Part shown: one piece after another, positions 1 to 11,943 of the stretch
Layout: each line of letters begins with the position of its first letter
How positions within the stretch are numbered: the stretch's first letter is position 1
Translations under genes and position numbers: made by a program
Assembly (NCBI GenBank): GCA_000727475.1
Contig: KL647290.1
Span: forward strand, 2,666,212 to 2,730,211
Length of the DNA: 64,000 nucleotides
Direction: 5' to 3'
Source: Sarcocystis neurona
Lineage: Eukaryota > Apicomplexa > Conoidasida > Eucoccidiorida > Sarcocystidae
The notes under the pieces: model-generated
Told to the model about the DNA's origin: nothing
What the model saw: only the letters and a program-made list of their open reading frames with translations
Databases searched by the model: none

Positions 1-1982
1 CATACTAATATGTGTCTGCACGAGTACGTGTGTTGGCGTGTATGTATGCATGCCTGTGTATGCACATATGAATTCATGCGTACTTCTCTCTGTTTTTGTG
101 CGTAAAAATTCATATACACATTCGAAGTGGCTATCCTTCTATATCTTCCCCTCTTTCCCTCTCTTCCTCTCCACATATATATGTATACCTATATATATAT
201 ATATATGTATATACGCGTGTGGATGCGCCGGTGAGGTGCGTACAATCTTGGTCGCTTAAAGAGCGGTATGTTCGCTTCTTTTTCTGTTAGGTGAGTCACG
301 GGTATAGAATTTTTTTTTCGGTCGTTAGACGTGCTGCGAACCGTCTCTGTTTCCCGTGCAGCTGGTATGTCCTCCTCAGGGGGTGTACGTACACCTCAAA
401 TTCTTTTCTTTGGGAGTGCGTCTGCGCCCCCCTGGGACGTAACGGCCTTTTTCTCCCGCTTCTCTGGGGGTGTACAAATCCCCATCCCTGTCCCTTTCTT
501 TTTTGTTTCCGGTGTACGTACAGCCGGTGTCTCTGTCCTCTTTGTGTGCGGGCAGTTCGTTGGTGATGTCCTGCAAGAACCTGCGTCGAGTCCTGCCTCC
601 CCCCTGTTCGTCCGGTGTACGTACACTGTCCTCTTTCTGCCTCTGTGAACGTGCACGCCGTCTTTCTGCCGTATTTCCACTTTCGGCTGCTGTGCACACA
701 CCCACACATTTTTGGCGGTGGTGAACGTACGGCAGGTATTTCGCGTTCGTCCTGCTCCTCGCTTTTCTTCTCATTCTGCGCCTGCATGCGCTTTGCTGAA
801 TCTTTTCTTCTGTCGAATAGTGCAATTAGGTTTCGACCCTACTTCTCACCTGTGTACGCGCACAGCATTCTTCTCATAGCCTCCTTCTATCCTGAGTGTG
901 AAACCTGTCTACGCACTATATATATATATATATGAGTTCGTCTGTGTGGACGTATAATTGTCTACGTATATAAGGGTATCCGTATATACGTATGATAAGC
1001 TACACGTGTGTGCGAATGCGAGTATGAATATATGCCTCTATGCATGTACGTGTATGTATGGATGTATATTTGTGTCTATGTACGTGTATGTATGTGTGTG
1101 TGCATGTACGTGTAGGTATGTGTGTATACTTAAGGACATGCACGTACGTATATATGCATGTAGCTGTGCACGTATATACATGTGTATACATCTGCATATG
1201 CATGTAGGCATATGTGTGTATGTGTACGCACGTATACGTCGGTATGTGTGCATGTATACAGAAGTAAGTGCATACGTGTGTGCATGTGGTTGTGTGTGTG
1301 TGTATGTATGTGCATGTATACGTGTATGTGTGTAAGTCTGTATATTTGTATGCAGTGTATGTATTGTCCTGTGTACGTACACCTGCTCTTGTCTGTTGTC
1401 GCAGTGTGCGTCTGCCTCCCGTTTGTATATCCTTCCTTCAGAACATTCTTCTTTTTTCGCAGCAACCAGATGCTCCTTCCGTTCTAGAATGAGCGTCCCT
1501 GCTTCTCCTCTGTAATTATTCTCGAGTGTAGGTACCCCGCATCGCTCTCTTTCCTGAGGACACTCCGATCGGTGGTGGCGATGTCCACGCTACACCCATT
1601 GTTTGTCTCTGTTTATTCTCATATGTCCGTCTGCATTATAGGATGTCACTTGAACTTCTCACAGGTATGTCAGTATATATTTATATATATATATGTATTA
1701 CATATATGGGTGTGCGGACGTGCGGGTAGGCGTGTAGATAAAAACGCGTGTGTGTGTGTGTGGAGTGAGGGAGGGAGAGACTCTTGGTTTTATTTTTTCC
1801 TGTTCACATTGCTCCTTGCTTCACATTTGTGTGAAGTGTGTCTGTGGCGCGGGTGCTTTGTCCCGTGCAACGTGGAATTTCCGTCTTCACTACTCCTGCT
1901 TCCTTTGCTGTTTCCGCGTGTGGGTGTATCTGTGGAAACACCGTCGTTTTCTTTGTGATTTCTCTTCCCCGGACTTCTCCAG
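1..1982. other. Repeat-rich DNA upstream of the VPS29 terminal exon, probably intron
   Basis: No exon could be supported here. The stretch is pyrimidine-rich around 280-840 and TG/TA-rich around 900-1370. The first two thirds of VPS29 (about 75 residues) must lie upstream, and I found no match to its metallophosphoesterase-like N-terminal half in any + frame, so most of this is best read as intron. The intron ends with a pyrimidine-rich stretch and AG at 1981-1982. Confidence 0.5.
383..1382. repeat. Dispersed 12-bp palindrome GTGTACGTACAC
   Basis: The perfect palindrome GTGTACGTACAC occurs at 383-394, 615-626 and 1371-1382, with a one-base variant at 512-523. Related shorter forms lie near 468 and 719. 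The first three sites are 129 and 103 bp apart inside otherwise pyrimidine-rich DNA. A function is not evident. Confidence 0.7.
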
Positions 1983-2347
1983 GGCAGCTGAAAGTTGGAC
2001 TGATCCACGGCCACCAGATTGTCCCATGGGGGGACGGAGGGGCATTACTGCATTGGCAAAGAAAGCTCGACTGCGATATCCTGGTGTACGGACACCTGCA
2101 CAGAGATTCTGTCATTGAGCTGGACAGAAAATTTTTTGTCAACCCGGGTAGCGCGACCGGCGCGTACCAGCCTTGGCTCGCAGAAAAAACGCCTTCTTTC
2201 ATGTTGATGGCTGTTCAAGGCGCAAGCGTCGTGTTGTACGTCTACGAAGAGAAAAACGGGAAGGCCGAGGTCGTCATGAGCGAGTTTAAGAAGGAGATCG
2301 AAGAATCTCCCGAAGACGACGCGAGGAAGGGGGAGAGTTCACCGTAG
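1983..2347 (+). CDS. VPS29: VPS29 retromer subunit, terminal exon
   Basis: This exon encodes the C-terminal two thirds of VPS29, a metallophosphoesterase-fold scaffold subunit of retromer that binds VPS35 and works in endosome-to-Golgi sorting. Family signatures are visible in order: GQLKVGLIHGHQ, VPWGD, DILVYGHLHRD, FFVNPGSATGAY and PSFMLMAVQGASVVLYVY. The acceptor AG is at 1981-1982; the exon is 365 nt, begins one base into a glycine codon and stops with TAG at 2345-2347. After the usual C-terminus it has a charged tail of roughly 15 extra residues (EESPEDDARKGESSP). The upstream exons were not found in the window. Codon use is free of the trinucleotide runs seen in neighbouring genes. The family call is firm; only the start of the gene is missing. 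Confidence 0.93.
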
Positions 2348-3050
2348 AAGAAAACCCTTCTTTCCTTCGAAGACGCAACGACAAGTAGGCTAAGGATGCC
2401 GCGTCGTGACAAAGAAAAGTAGGAGCTAGAGGACGTGTGCGCCAGTGGTGGTCGTGGAGGTGTCGGGCGATGGGGCTGTCGCTGTGAAAATACCTATTTC
2501 AAGCATGTAGAAAAAAAACTGCAGAAAAAACTTATTTTTGCGAGGTGTGGCTCATAGCGGTCTAAAATGGGGAGCCGACGAACCAGAAGACATCTCGAAT
2601 AAAAAGAAGAGGGAGAAGATGCAGCCTTTTCCTCAGGAGAGGCGTGTCCCGTTGTCGCAAGCGTACATAGAAGTGTACAAGAGTGACAAGAGAAGATGAA
2701 AAAAAGGACTTGGCGGTGTTGAATTAGACGACATCTTTGAAAAACGGACAACCCGAGAGATTGACGCAGAAGAGAGCACGAGAGAAAAGCAACTGAAAAA
2801 AAACTTGCATTCCAAGGTCTTTGGAAAACGGTGATGCGGCGTCTGTCCCGGACTCTCCACACACGTGTGGGACTTTTTTGCGGAGGATATTGAATATAAC
2901 ATGTAGCCGCCTTGCCGTCTAAAGAGGCTTGGACATCTTCTTGTGTCTCTACATCTTTTGGCAGACGTTTTCTTTTACGTATATCGATGTGTTTGCAAAA
3001 CTGTATAAGCTCGTGCCTCGGAGTGGCTGAACGGTACATACATATATGTG
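2348..3050. other. 3' flank of VPS29, no supported gene
   Basis: The stretch is A/G-rich on the + strand (many short A runs) and holds only weak ORFs. A minus ORF of 181 codons spans 2494-3039 but has pyrimidine-derived Ser/Leu/Phe bias and no recognisable domain. It is probably 3' UTR and intergenic DNA. Confidence 0.4.
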
Positions 3051-3059
3051 ATTGACGTA

Positions 3060-4560
3060 CATAAAGATGGTGCTTCTGTGTCTACATATATATATATATA
3101 TATCACCGCGCGTAGGTGTCTATTTCTTAGACGAGTTGCATGTATACCTAGGTACCCGTATGGAGGTACACATCTCCACATAAATATAGTAGGCGCGTAC
3201 ATATTTGTGTGTGTATTAGTTCCAACGTATCTGCAATAGTGTACCGCTTTATGTATGTGTTTGGTTTTTCTTCCTTTCTCTCTATCTGTCTTACTGTCTT
3301 TCTGTCACTCTCTCTTTTCCCGTATATATGTGACAAAGGTAACTTCTATGTACAGGAGAGATGATATGTCAGCTTCCCACGAAGGTGGCAGTGGCGAAGT
3401 ACCTTTTCTTCTTCTCGCTCTGTTTCTGGCTCTCTCGAGAACGTTGGTGTGTGACGGGTGTAAATTGCCTGAACGCGAACTTCTTTAAAACGTATCTTTG
3501 TGCGCAGTTGACGGAATTTTAGTAAACGAGCAACGTGCTGGCAAATTCCTTTAATATAACAAATGAAAACGTGCTGCATACAAGGACGGTGGAGTGGTCA
3601 TCTATCCACCCCGGTTTGTGCACATGTGTACACGTGTTTCTCCTGTTAAATATATAAATATGTGCATGCACATGTATATTTACTTTTAGTGTGTGTATAT
3701 ATATATATATATGTAAATGTATATGGACACACATACGCATGAATATGTATATATGTGTATCTGAAGCCATTTATGTACGTATGTGCGTCCGAGTACCTTG
3801 TATGCGAGTGCTTGCATTACTAACGGCTACGACACTTGGAAGGATACGTGTACTTCCCCGCTGTACGTAAATGTATATCTGTATGTAAGTGTCTGCACGC
3901 ATTCATCAACAGGTAGGAATGTATACATATCCCCCCCCCATCTCTCCATATGACGATATATATATATATATATGTATATACATTTATATATGTGTGTGAG
4001 GACATATATGTATGTGTAAACGTAGAGAGATGTAGGAAATTACATTGTGGACCATCGTACAGGCGAAATGTGTTGCAAATGTATCTTAGCGTCGAGTGCG
4101 CCTACGTGCAAGATGACCACATACTTATATATTTGTATGTATATATATATATGTATATGTATTTATATATATATATATATGTAGGTGTAGACTTAAGCGC
4201 ACACATTGATATCTACAATATATATTCACATTATGTATATAGACATGTATACGTGTATATACGTATACATATGTACAAATATATATGTACATAGCTATAT
4301 ACATGTATGTGGACCCGTATGCACAGATACATACCTATATACGTACATCTATAAGTAAATATATATATATATATGTACACTATATATAGAGATACAATAT
4401 ATATAGATATAGATATAGGTTCATGCTTAAGTATACACAATGATATTTACAAGATATATATATATATGGATATATGTACCTGCAGTCACACATATGCATA
4501 CATATATATACATATATATATATAGATATATATATATATATATCAGTAGGTTCCTCTGTC
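3060..4560. repeat. TA/TG microsatellite block
   Basis: Repeated (TA)n runs interrupted by GTGTATGTA-type sequence, for example at 3084-3104, 3697-3713, 3956-3976, 4148-4182 and 4500-4544. All ORFs here are Tyr/Ile/Val/Cys strings produced by the repeat and are not genes. Confidence 0.85.
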
Positions 4561-4661
4561 GGGAGATGTGTATCCGCCCGTTCCTGCGTCGTGGCAAGCT
4601 TTTTCGAATACACGTCTCTACGCTAGGGCAGCATGTGTAGCTTACTCTTGACAAGTGACTG

Positions 4662-5122
4662 ATGGAAGGGTTTTCCCAGTTCTCATGTATTTCTCTGCAC
4701 ACTACTCCGTATCCAAATACGCACGTATATACTAGAATTGACTTGTGTACAAACTTTTCGTCGTTATGTTTTGGCCGGTGCTCGGTGCCCTGGCACGTAG
4801 TATTGTCGAAGTTTCACAACTCGAGTTTACCACCAGAACTGTGGGACTGGATTAGATTTGTGCCAGTACTGGGAAAATCTCACATGTGAAGGAATTGAGT
4901 AGTGTCACAGGATCTCCTTTTATACCTGGATTTATTCTTCTTTGTCTTCTTAAGGAGTCCTCTGGCGAAAACGAACAGAAAACGGGGCTGACACGGCTCT
5001 GTAGCTCGCCGAATGTGAAGGAACAAGCACACAGAGAGAAAAAACCGAAAAGAGGTAAACAAGAGAGACAGCTAGTTTTGAAGCGCGTAGTTCACCGCAG
5101 AAAGGGGATCACTTTTCGCTGA
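4662..5122 (+). other. Unassigned repeat-poor patch with two short overlapping ORFs
   Basis: Between microsatellite blocks lies about 460 bp of ordinary composition. Two + ORFs, 4662-4889 and 4886-5122, read as plausible protein (the second is Lys/Arg-rich near its end), but neither shows a known motif or convincing splice borders. They could be small exons or chance. Confidence 0.2.
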
Positions 5123-5958
5123 TCCAGAGTTTGTGAAACCAGGGGACTTGCGGAAGGTGTCCTTCTGGTGTTTACGAACGGTGACGACATTCAAAGGAAA
5201 GCAACGGGAATCCAGAGGAACCTCCTCTGAAATTCAACCACGACTTATTTAATAAACGACACTTCTCGATAATACACTGGAGCGTAGCGTCATGTCTCTG
5301 AAGAAAGGATCTGCCGCATATACACATGGCAGCACGCACACGGGATACACAGACAGATACATGTTCTCTCTTTTTCTTTTTATACGGCTGTACTGTCTCC
5401 GTCTTTATGGACACACTCTTCAATTACGCTTTGACTACTAGTATACGCGCTTCACTACACAGCAGTCGATACCTGTATAAGTATATACATATATACATAC
5501 GGACACATGTATATGTGTCCCTGCCCACGAGAATATATATATATATATATAACAATGATGAGTTGTCCTGGGGCTGAGAACACATGTTTCGCCACCACGT
5601 AAAACACTCGAAAGGGTTCGACATCCTGAGACAGTTTGTCACCTTTCGTGTAGATAGCGCAAATATCAACAACACGTTGTTGTATGTGGAGCTGTGTACA
5701 GATTCTGAACGTATGCATCCGTCTCTCTCTCCATTCAGATCACTTACACGCCACTCTGCCTGCACTAGCCATGTGTACACATGCAGGTGTATATGTATGT
5801 ATATATATATCTATATATGTATCTATATACACGGATATACATATATATATATATGTACACATCTCGAAATCAATTCTGACCGTGTGTAGGTTCTCTCTGT
5901 GCATCCGCTGAAGATAATCCGCCAATATACGCGCACCCTAAACATATCCGTCTACCGA

Positions 5959-5991
<33 letters not shown>

Positions 5992-7048
5992 GAATCATAC
6001 CGTCCTCAGAAGAGAGAAACACTAAGAATGTGTAATAACAGGTATATACATACGCTGAAATCGTATGTGTGTAGAAAGTGTACTTGGACCGAAAACGAAA
6101 TCTCACACCAGGAAGTCCCCTGCTTTACCACACACTGCACAAGCCCTTCTCTTATCATTTAGTGTCCTATGCGTGTTCTATAAAGGAAGGGGCTCGTTCA
6201 AAGTCTCGAAGAACAAGTGACAAGAATATTCGTTTGCCATAGCTGGAGGTTAACCTTTCGGGGAAACTACAAAGTACGTGCGGGGAAAGTTCTTATATGG
6301 GGAAACAGCGTCTACAGAGGTGAGAGAAAGTGTCACAAAAAGTGACGGAACTGGAAAACAGAAAGTCACCATCTTGAAAACGGGTTGTTTTCTTTTGGAA
6401 AAAGAAATTCCAGGAAAGCCTTTCCTGTGGTAAAGAGGGCATGCGCGAGCCTCCACCTCCACTACACGTACGTGCGCATGTGTGGCGTACACACGTTGTC
6501 TAACTACATATATCTATCCATATCCATATATATATACATATATATATACATACATACACACACATTCAATCAAGTGAATAAAAGGTGACCTAATTTACGG
6601 GAAACAGGGAAACTTTACAAATGTGTATACATATAAATTTGTGTACTACAAGAGGGTGCATGACTCTGAAGGCCTTTAAATCTCGTATGCGGCATTTCAT
6701 AATTTCTAAAACGGGAGACACTGGCATTACGCGGACATACACACGCGTAAGCGGATGGGCGCTATTTGCCCTCTACGTACGTCGAAGTACAGACGCAGCT
6801 TACCCTGCAAGTAGATGATGCGTGCGTGTGTCCTTGTGTGACTGAGTGCAGAGATGCGCTATTACAGGCTCTGAGTCTCTTTCTGTGTCTCGATACATAT
6901 AAATGCCTCACATGGGCGTGCACACCGGTAAACACCACGTAAACGCTACCACACTATGTAAGCAGATGTAGATGTGTACATAGGGCAAATGCCCACTCTC
7001 TTTCTCTCTCTTTCTCCATATATCATATGTGTGCGTATTCGACATGAT
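5123..7048. other. Microsatellites and weak ORFs, no supported gene
   Basis: TA runs occur at 5530-5552, 5798-5855, 5978-5992 and 6520-6550. Non-repetitive patches at 5584-5760 and 6240-6490 have ORFs on both strands with no family signature. I see no gene that can be defended. Confidence 0.4.
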
Positions 7049-7225
7049 ATGACGTGTTTACTCGACGGAAACCGTCTGCACTTCAACGTTGACGCAAGGG
7101 ATCCACCGGTAGAGGACGACTCTACCGACGCAGGCGCCCTCCTCTCCAGGAGAGAGCTGCGATACAACTATATGGTAAGACCGGATGACTTCTTTGCCGC
7201 AGAAAGACGCGTACGGGGACGTTAG
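7049..7225 (+). CDS. Candidate small coding exon, unknown product
   Basis: An in-frame ATG at 7049 opens a 58-codon reading frame of normal, acidic composition (including RDPPVEDDSTDAG and RRELRYNYM) set between microsatellites. A good donor, ATG|GTAAGA, begins at 7175, so a real exon might be 7049-7174 and continue elsewhere; otherwise the frame stops at 7225. No homology is recognised. The call rests only on composition and the donor. Confidence 0.3.
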   Translation: MTCLLDGNRLHFNVDARDPPVEDDSTDAGALLSRRELRYNYMVRPDDFFAAERRVRGR

Positions 7226-8430
7226 GTCTTGGGTGAAGAGAATTTTGTTTGGCCAAAGAAGTGCAAAAGAAGTGAGTTCTTAACGAGTTACAATCGTAAA
7301 CTAGGCCCTAGGAACTTTTAGTACGACGGTTTGTAGTGGCTCGTCCGTTCGTCGAAATTATTGAACCTCCGTCCTTTTACAGTTAGGAACCACGAAGACT
7401 ATTCTGTGTCAGAGGTAGGTAGTGGGGTGTCGTCTTCACTTCAAAATTGATAAATCTGATCTATGCATATAGGATACGTGCACAGAAACGTATAGCTGTG
7501 TAAAGCGTGCAGACACCTGTAAAGATAAACGCATAGAATTATGATTGTATATTGTATAGACGGCGTGTACTTGTGCAGGTATGAGTACTCATGTGTACAC
7601 TGTTTTCCAGCTTGTCTGTGTAGGTGACAACACAGGGGCACTACACATATAAACATATAAAGGGGCACTACGCATATAAACACCAGCCAGGGGTGTCTCT
7701 CCAGATGACATGTATGTGAATAGACGAATAAAGAGATTATACGTAGGTCAATTATACTCCACGTGCACACGCGTCTAATAGTGTCTGTCTACGGCGGCGC
7801 GCAACACTTCCGTCTCTTGGGTGCTTGATCAGCACACACATCTGGGTGTCGGTGTATGCAAGTCGTCCACCCTTTCAAAATTCTTGAAAAGAGCAGACGG
7901 TGCAATGAGGAAGCCGTCAATTCTCTGTTTTCCTGCAGAGCTCCCTTTTCAGTTCATGTATACAGAGAGGTGAGCAAAATTTCTTCTCCACGGTACGACG
8001 GCATCATGCGGAAAGAAGCGGGGCTCGTACCGCGTTGCTCCTCCTTAAAGAGGAGACGTCACAACCAGTTTATTTCTCTTCCCTACCGGACATGCGTATC
8101 AGCACGTGTTACAAAGTTATATTAACACGAACACTACAGTAGTACACACACAAGATATACATATATTTATATATATAAGTATATATATATATCTGAGTAT
8201 ATATGCACGCAAGTAGAAATTAAGGTTTGTGGGTGTGTATATACATGTACATATATCTGTGTATATACCTCTATCTATCTATCTACCTTAATATATACGC
8301 ACGTAAGACTCCAGATATGTGGGTATACGTACGAATATATATATATATATATTGCCCCTCTACCTATATATACGCATATAGGCAGCTGTATCGTCGCAGC
8401 TAGCAGTTGCTCTGTTAGGCAGAAACGGTT
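7226..8430. other. Unassigned DNA with TA microsatellites at its right end
   Basis: About 7440-7770 is a TA/TG-biased stretch and 8160-8360 carries strong (TA)n. Near 7938-7970 a pyrimidine-CAG acceptor and a GTGAGC donor frame a possible 31-nt exon, but no frame is recognisable. No gene is supported. Confidence 0.35.
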
Positions 8431-9463
8431 CTGTGCGAGGGTGCTGTTGGTGCTCGAGAAACGCAACACACGTTGCTCTTGCTGCTGCTGCTGCTGCTCC
8501 TGCCTGTCTGGTAGATCTGCCGATGGTGCTGCTGCTACTGCTGCTACAGCTGGTGCTGTTGCTCATGCTGCATGCGCTCCTGCTGCTGGTGGAGGCACTC
8601 TGTGGCAGGAGCTGCTGCGAGAGCGGCGGGTTCAGCACGTTTGTTACTTTCCGCAGACGTGCTTCGACTTCCCACAACACCTCTGGATGCCGCCGTTGCT
8701 GCTTCTGCTGCTCCTACAGGCAAGCGAGCCTTCCTAGGAGCTGCTGTCCACACACGCCTGTGCGGCTTCGCCTGTTGTTGCTGGTGCTGCATAGAGGTGT
8801 TTCCACTCGTGAATCTGCTGCTGCAGCTAAACATGCAGTATACAAGACTGCTTCCGCTGCTGCTGCTGCTGCTCGCCGCGGCGAACGTCGCGGCTGTTGC
8901 TGCTACAGAGACACATGTGCACACACGTCTTTTTCTTTGTTCGAGCAGTAGGAGTCGACGTGGCGGGAAATTTTCTCTCGCCCTCTTTCTGGCTCTTTCT
9001 GTCGCAGCGCTAACAGCCAGTGGCGTCCCACCTCTTGCTGCTGCTGCCGTTTCATAAAGGTGACAATAGTGTGGGTCTTCCTTTTGTCCGTTGTGTTGCT
9101 GCCGCATGTAGGCCACTACATACTGCTGCCATTGCTACTTCCACCCGTGCTGTCCCTCCCGGATGCTGCTCCTGTAGCTGCTTCTACCTGCGTTTTTGGC
9201 TCGCTGCTGCAGTTGCTACTTCTTCTTCCGGTGGCCGTGTCGGTAGTCGTGTGTTTTCCCGGTCTTCTGCGCTGCTGCTTTAATCTTGCTGTCGCTGCGT
9301 TTGTTTCAACTGCGTTTCTTCCGCACGCCTGCCTGTCTGCCGCTTTTTTTTTCACCGCCGAACACTCTCTAGCTTTCCTCCCTGCCGCTGCTGCGGCCTT
9401 TGCCCCTTCTGCTGTCGCTGCTGCTGCTGCTGCTCCACTTGCACACACACAGGAGTAGACCCG
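8430..9463. repeat. CTG(+)/CAG(-) trinucleotide-rich tract
   Basis: Interrupted CTG repeats on + (CAG on minus) run from about 8478 to 9440. ORFs appear in nearly every frame as Leu, Ala, Cys or Gln runs, so no single frame can be chosen. The tract begins directly after the stop of the minus-strand ATP10-like gene, so it may be that gene's 3' UTR or a further minus gene. An Ala/Ser/Gln-bearing minus frame at 8544-9116 is the best coding candidate but has no domain. Confidence 0.6.
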
Positions 9464-10478
9464 CTACTGCGGCAGCGCTGCTGCGTCGGGGAGAGAAGGC
9501 AGCAGCAGCCGGGCCGCAGGCAGCTGCAGCAGCTGCTGCAACTCGAGACAACCGCGTAATTTTTCCTGTGCGTCAAATGCTTCGTGTTCTCCCCAGCAAA
9601 TGCGGTTGTCTTCGTCAAGGAGCAGCAGATATGGCCGCTGACTATCTGGCAGTGCTGTTGCTGCTAAGAACTTCCGCTTGTTCGTATAAGCGAAGAAACA
9701 AGAAGCAGGGTCACAAAACTGCCGCTCCACCTCATGTTGCTGCTGCTGTCGAACAAACGACCCTCTCCCCTGCCCACTCCCCACATTTGTACAAACATCC
9801 GAGTGAAAGCTGCTCCTGCTGTTCTTGCCCAGGCTACTGGTACTGCAGCTGCCTTTACTCTCTCTCACTCCACTGCTGCTGCTACGCTCACCGCTGCTGC
9901 TGCTGCAGCTCTTCTGTTCCAACTTGTTGCTGCTGTTGTTCTGAGTCACGCCGCTTGCACTGCTGCGGCTGTTTGAAAGATTGCTGCCGCTGCTGTTGTC
10001 GTTCGCGCTGTAGAAGCGACTGTTGTACGTACTTTTGCTATCGTTTCGGGTGGAAGCCGTTCTGTATCTCCTCTCTCTGCTGTGGCTGCTGTCACTGCTG
10101 CAGGTCTCGCTTGCAGCAGACACGGCCGCAAATTCTTCTTCTTTTTCTCCTTTCCACTCCCGCTTCGCTGACCGCTTTGATTCCCCCGCTTCTGCTTCTC
10201 CTCCTATTCTCCCTTCTGCCGCTGCTCGTGCTGCGGCCTCTGACGTGTGTGCTACCCCTGCGTGGTGTCTCGCTGCTTCTGCCGCAGCAGCACGCGTTGT
10301 GTCTCCTGTTGCTCCTGCTGACTGCGCTGCTGCTGTTCCTCTTGCAGCGCCTGCTGCTGTTGTTGCTGCTGCTGCAGGCGAGGCAGGAGCAGCAGCAGCC
10401 GCAGGTGGCGGAGAAGGCAGCAGCAGCAGTCGCCAACGTTCCTCCAACAGCCAACGAATCGCTCGTGCTGATCGACTT
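9464..10478 (-). CDS. ATP10: ATP10-like mitochondrial ATP synthase assembly factor, exon 2
   Basis: ATP10 family proteins sit at the inner mitochondrial membrane and help assemble the Fo part of ATP synthase. This exon follows exon 1 (11944-12221) across a GT..AG intron with matching phase 2; the two give 430 codons plus stop. It opens with RSRSARAIRWLLEERW, runs through an Ala-rich then Ser/Asn-rich low-complexity block of about 200 residues, and ends with the conserved-looking C-terminal module: FFAYTNKRKFLAA, then RPYLLLLDEDNRICW, then an acidic-Leu helix, matching the family pattern of a YvyLLDe-x-RIRW strand followed by an A-x-x-E-L helix. The inserted block is why the protein is far longer than the usual 200-300 residues. 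The family assignment is from pattern memory and is moderate; the exon structure is firmer. Confidence 0.6.
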
Positions 10479-10932
10479 CTGCAGAAACAAAGCGAAAATT
10501 CACAAAAACCGGACTTACAGAAAAAATGGCGACAGCGAAAAAGCATACATGAAGAAGTTCTACTTCGAGGGAAAAGGAACAAAAACGGGAAAAACAGGAA
10601 AGACAGCAGCAAAATCCTCCCATGCAACCCCTTCCTGCCCAGAATTTCTTCTCATACACAAATCCATCTTCACACAGTTGTCCACGTATACACATACACA
10701 TATGTATACATACATATACATATATATATACACATATTCGTCCACATACACATGTATAGGTGTACACACATCGCACATACAGCGGCCTATATATATATAT
10801 GTGCCTATACGTATATATATATGTATCTAGAGAGAGAATTCAATAAAGAAGGAACCACCTCTCATGCCGCCGGTGTAGCAAGAGGCAGAAGCAGCAGCAG
10901 CAGCAGGCCAAGCATCGGCAGCAGAAGCAGCA

Positions 10933-11112
10933 GATGACACATCAACAGCAGCAGCAGGCGACGCCCCAACAGCAGCAGCAGCAGGTGACCGACCAACAGC
11001 ACCAGCAGCAGGTGACGCACAAACAGCAGCAGCAGCAGGTGACGCACCATCATCAGCAGCTGGTGACCCACCACCAGCAGCAGCAGATGAAGCGTCAGCA
11101 GCAGCAGGTGAG
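10933..11112. repeat. Minisatellite of about 27 bp, CAG-based
   Basis: Seven to eight imperfect units of the form CAACAGCAGCAG..GTGACGCAC follow one another. Read on + they give repeated Gln runs with VTH; read on minus they give repeated SPAAAAV-like peptides. Because the block lies in the ATP10-like intron, neither reading need be coding. Confidence 0.8.
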
Positions 11113-11214
11113 CAGCAGCAGACACTGGCTCGAGTAGCAGGAAGACGCCTACAGAGAGCGCGCAGAGCAAAAAGTAGCACAGGACTCCACGCCGCCTTCC
11201 ACCCTCGTGCGTAA

Positions 11215-11880
11215 ATATATATATATATAAATATACTTGTGTATATTCGTATGAATGTACGTTCATCAACTTCTTTCTCTTTCTGTATATGTACATATAG
11301 TCGAATAAATAAATGTTTATATATGAGCGCGGACGAACACTTTACCCCTCAAGCTCCGGGTGATACGTTTGAGCTCTGCTTGGGTCAACACGCCAACGTA
11401 GACACGTACACAGACACCTCTCTAAACATGCAAATATATCCACACATATATATGCACACCTACACACACGGATCCAAACGTATACATCTTTATATATATG
11501 ACTATGTACACGTATGTGTGCCTATGTAAACACCTATATACACATAATATATACATATATATACATACGTGGATGCCTGTGTAAACACATACTCACATAT
11601 ATATATACATGTATATGCCTATACATACACGTACACGTCTGTGTAAACACCTACATACATATAAAATATATATATACATATATATGCATATATATATATA
11701 TATATGTATACGTATATATATGTGTCTACACACACATATACGCTTGTGTAAACACCTATATACATACAATATACATATATATTTTCCCTCCATTCCGACA
11801 ATTTCTTACACTCCTATATATATATATATATATGTTCATATATCCGTCTATATGGAGCTTGTGAGATATCTACTTTTTTC
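11215..11880. repeat. TA block with a repeated TGTAAACACCTA motif
   Basis: TGTAAACACCTA or a near copy recurs near 11525, 11580, 11642 and 11750, each followed by (TA)n and CATAC sequence, giving a diverged tandem array of roughly 55-110 bp period. Confidence 0.65.
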
Positions 11881-11943
11881 TTCTTCGTTGTGAACGAGAG
11901 AATGGAGAACGATCAGTCCAAAAGAAACGAAGAGAAAGAGTAC

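Larger units (their letters stand above)
10479..11943 (-). other. Intron of the ATP10-like gene
   Basis: On the minus strand the donor is CAG|GTACTC (exon end 11944) and the acceptor TTTCTGCAG (exon start 10478). The 1465-bp intron holds the 10.9-kb minisatellite and a TA-rich block. Its trinucleotide tract reads CTG on the sense (minus) strand, opposite to the CAG-reading tract in exon 2. Confidence 0.6.

Noticed and set aside
1572..1958. + ORFs just upstream of the VPS29 exon as possible VPS29 N-terminal exons
   Set aside because: No match to the metallophosphoesterase-like N-terminal half in any frame.
3060..4560. Many short Tyr/Ile ORFs on both strands
   Set aside because: Products of TA/TG microsatellites, which code for Tyr, Ile, Val, Cys and His in all frames.
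9400..10830. + ORF of 476 codons over the ATP10-like exon
   Set aside because: Poly-Leu/Cys complement of the minus exon; the minus reading has a conserved C-terminal module and phase-matched splice sites.
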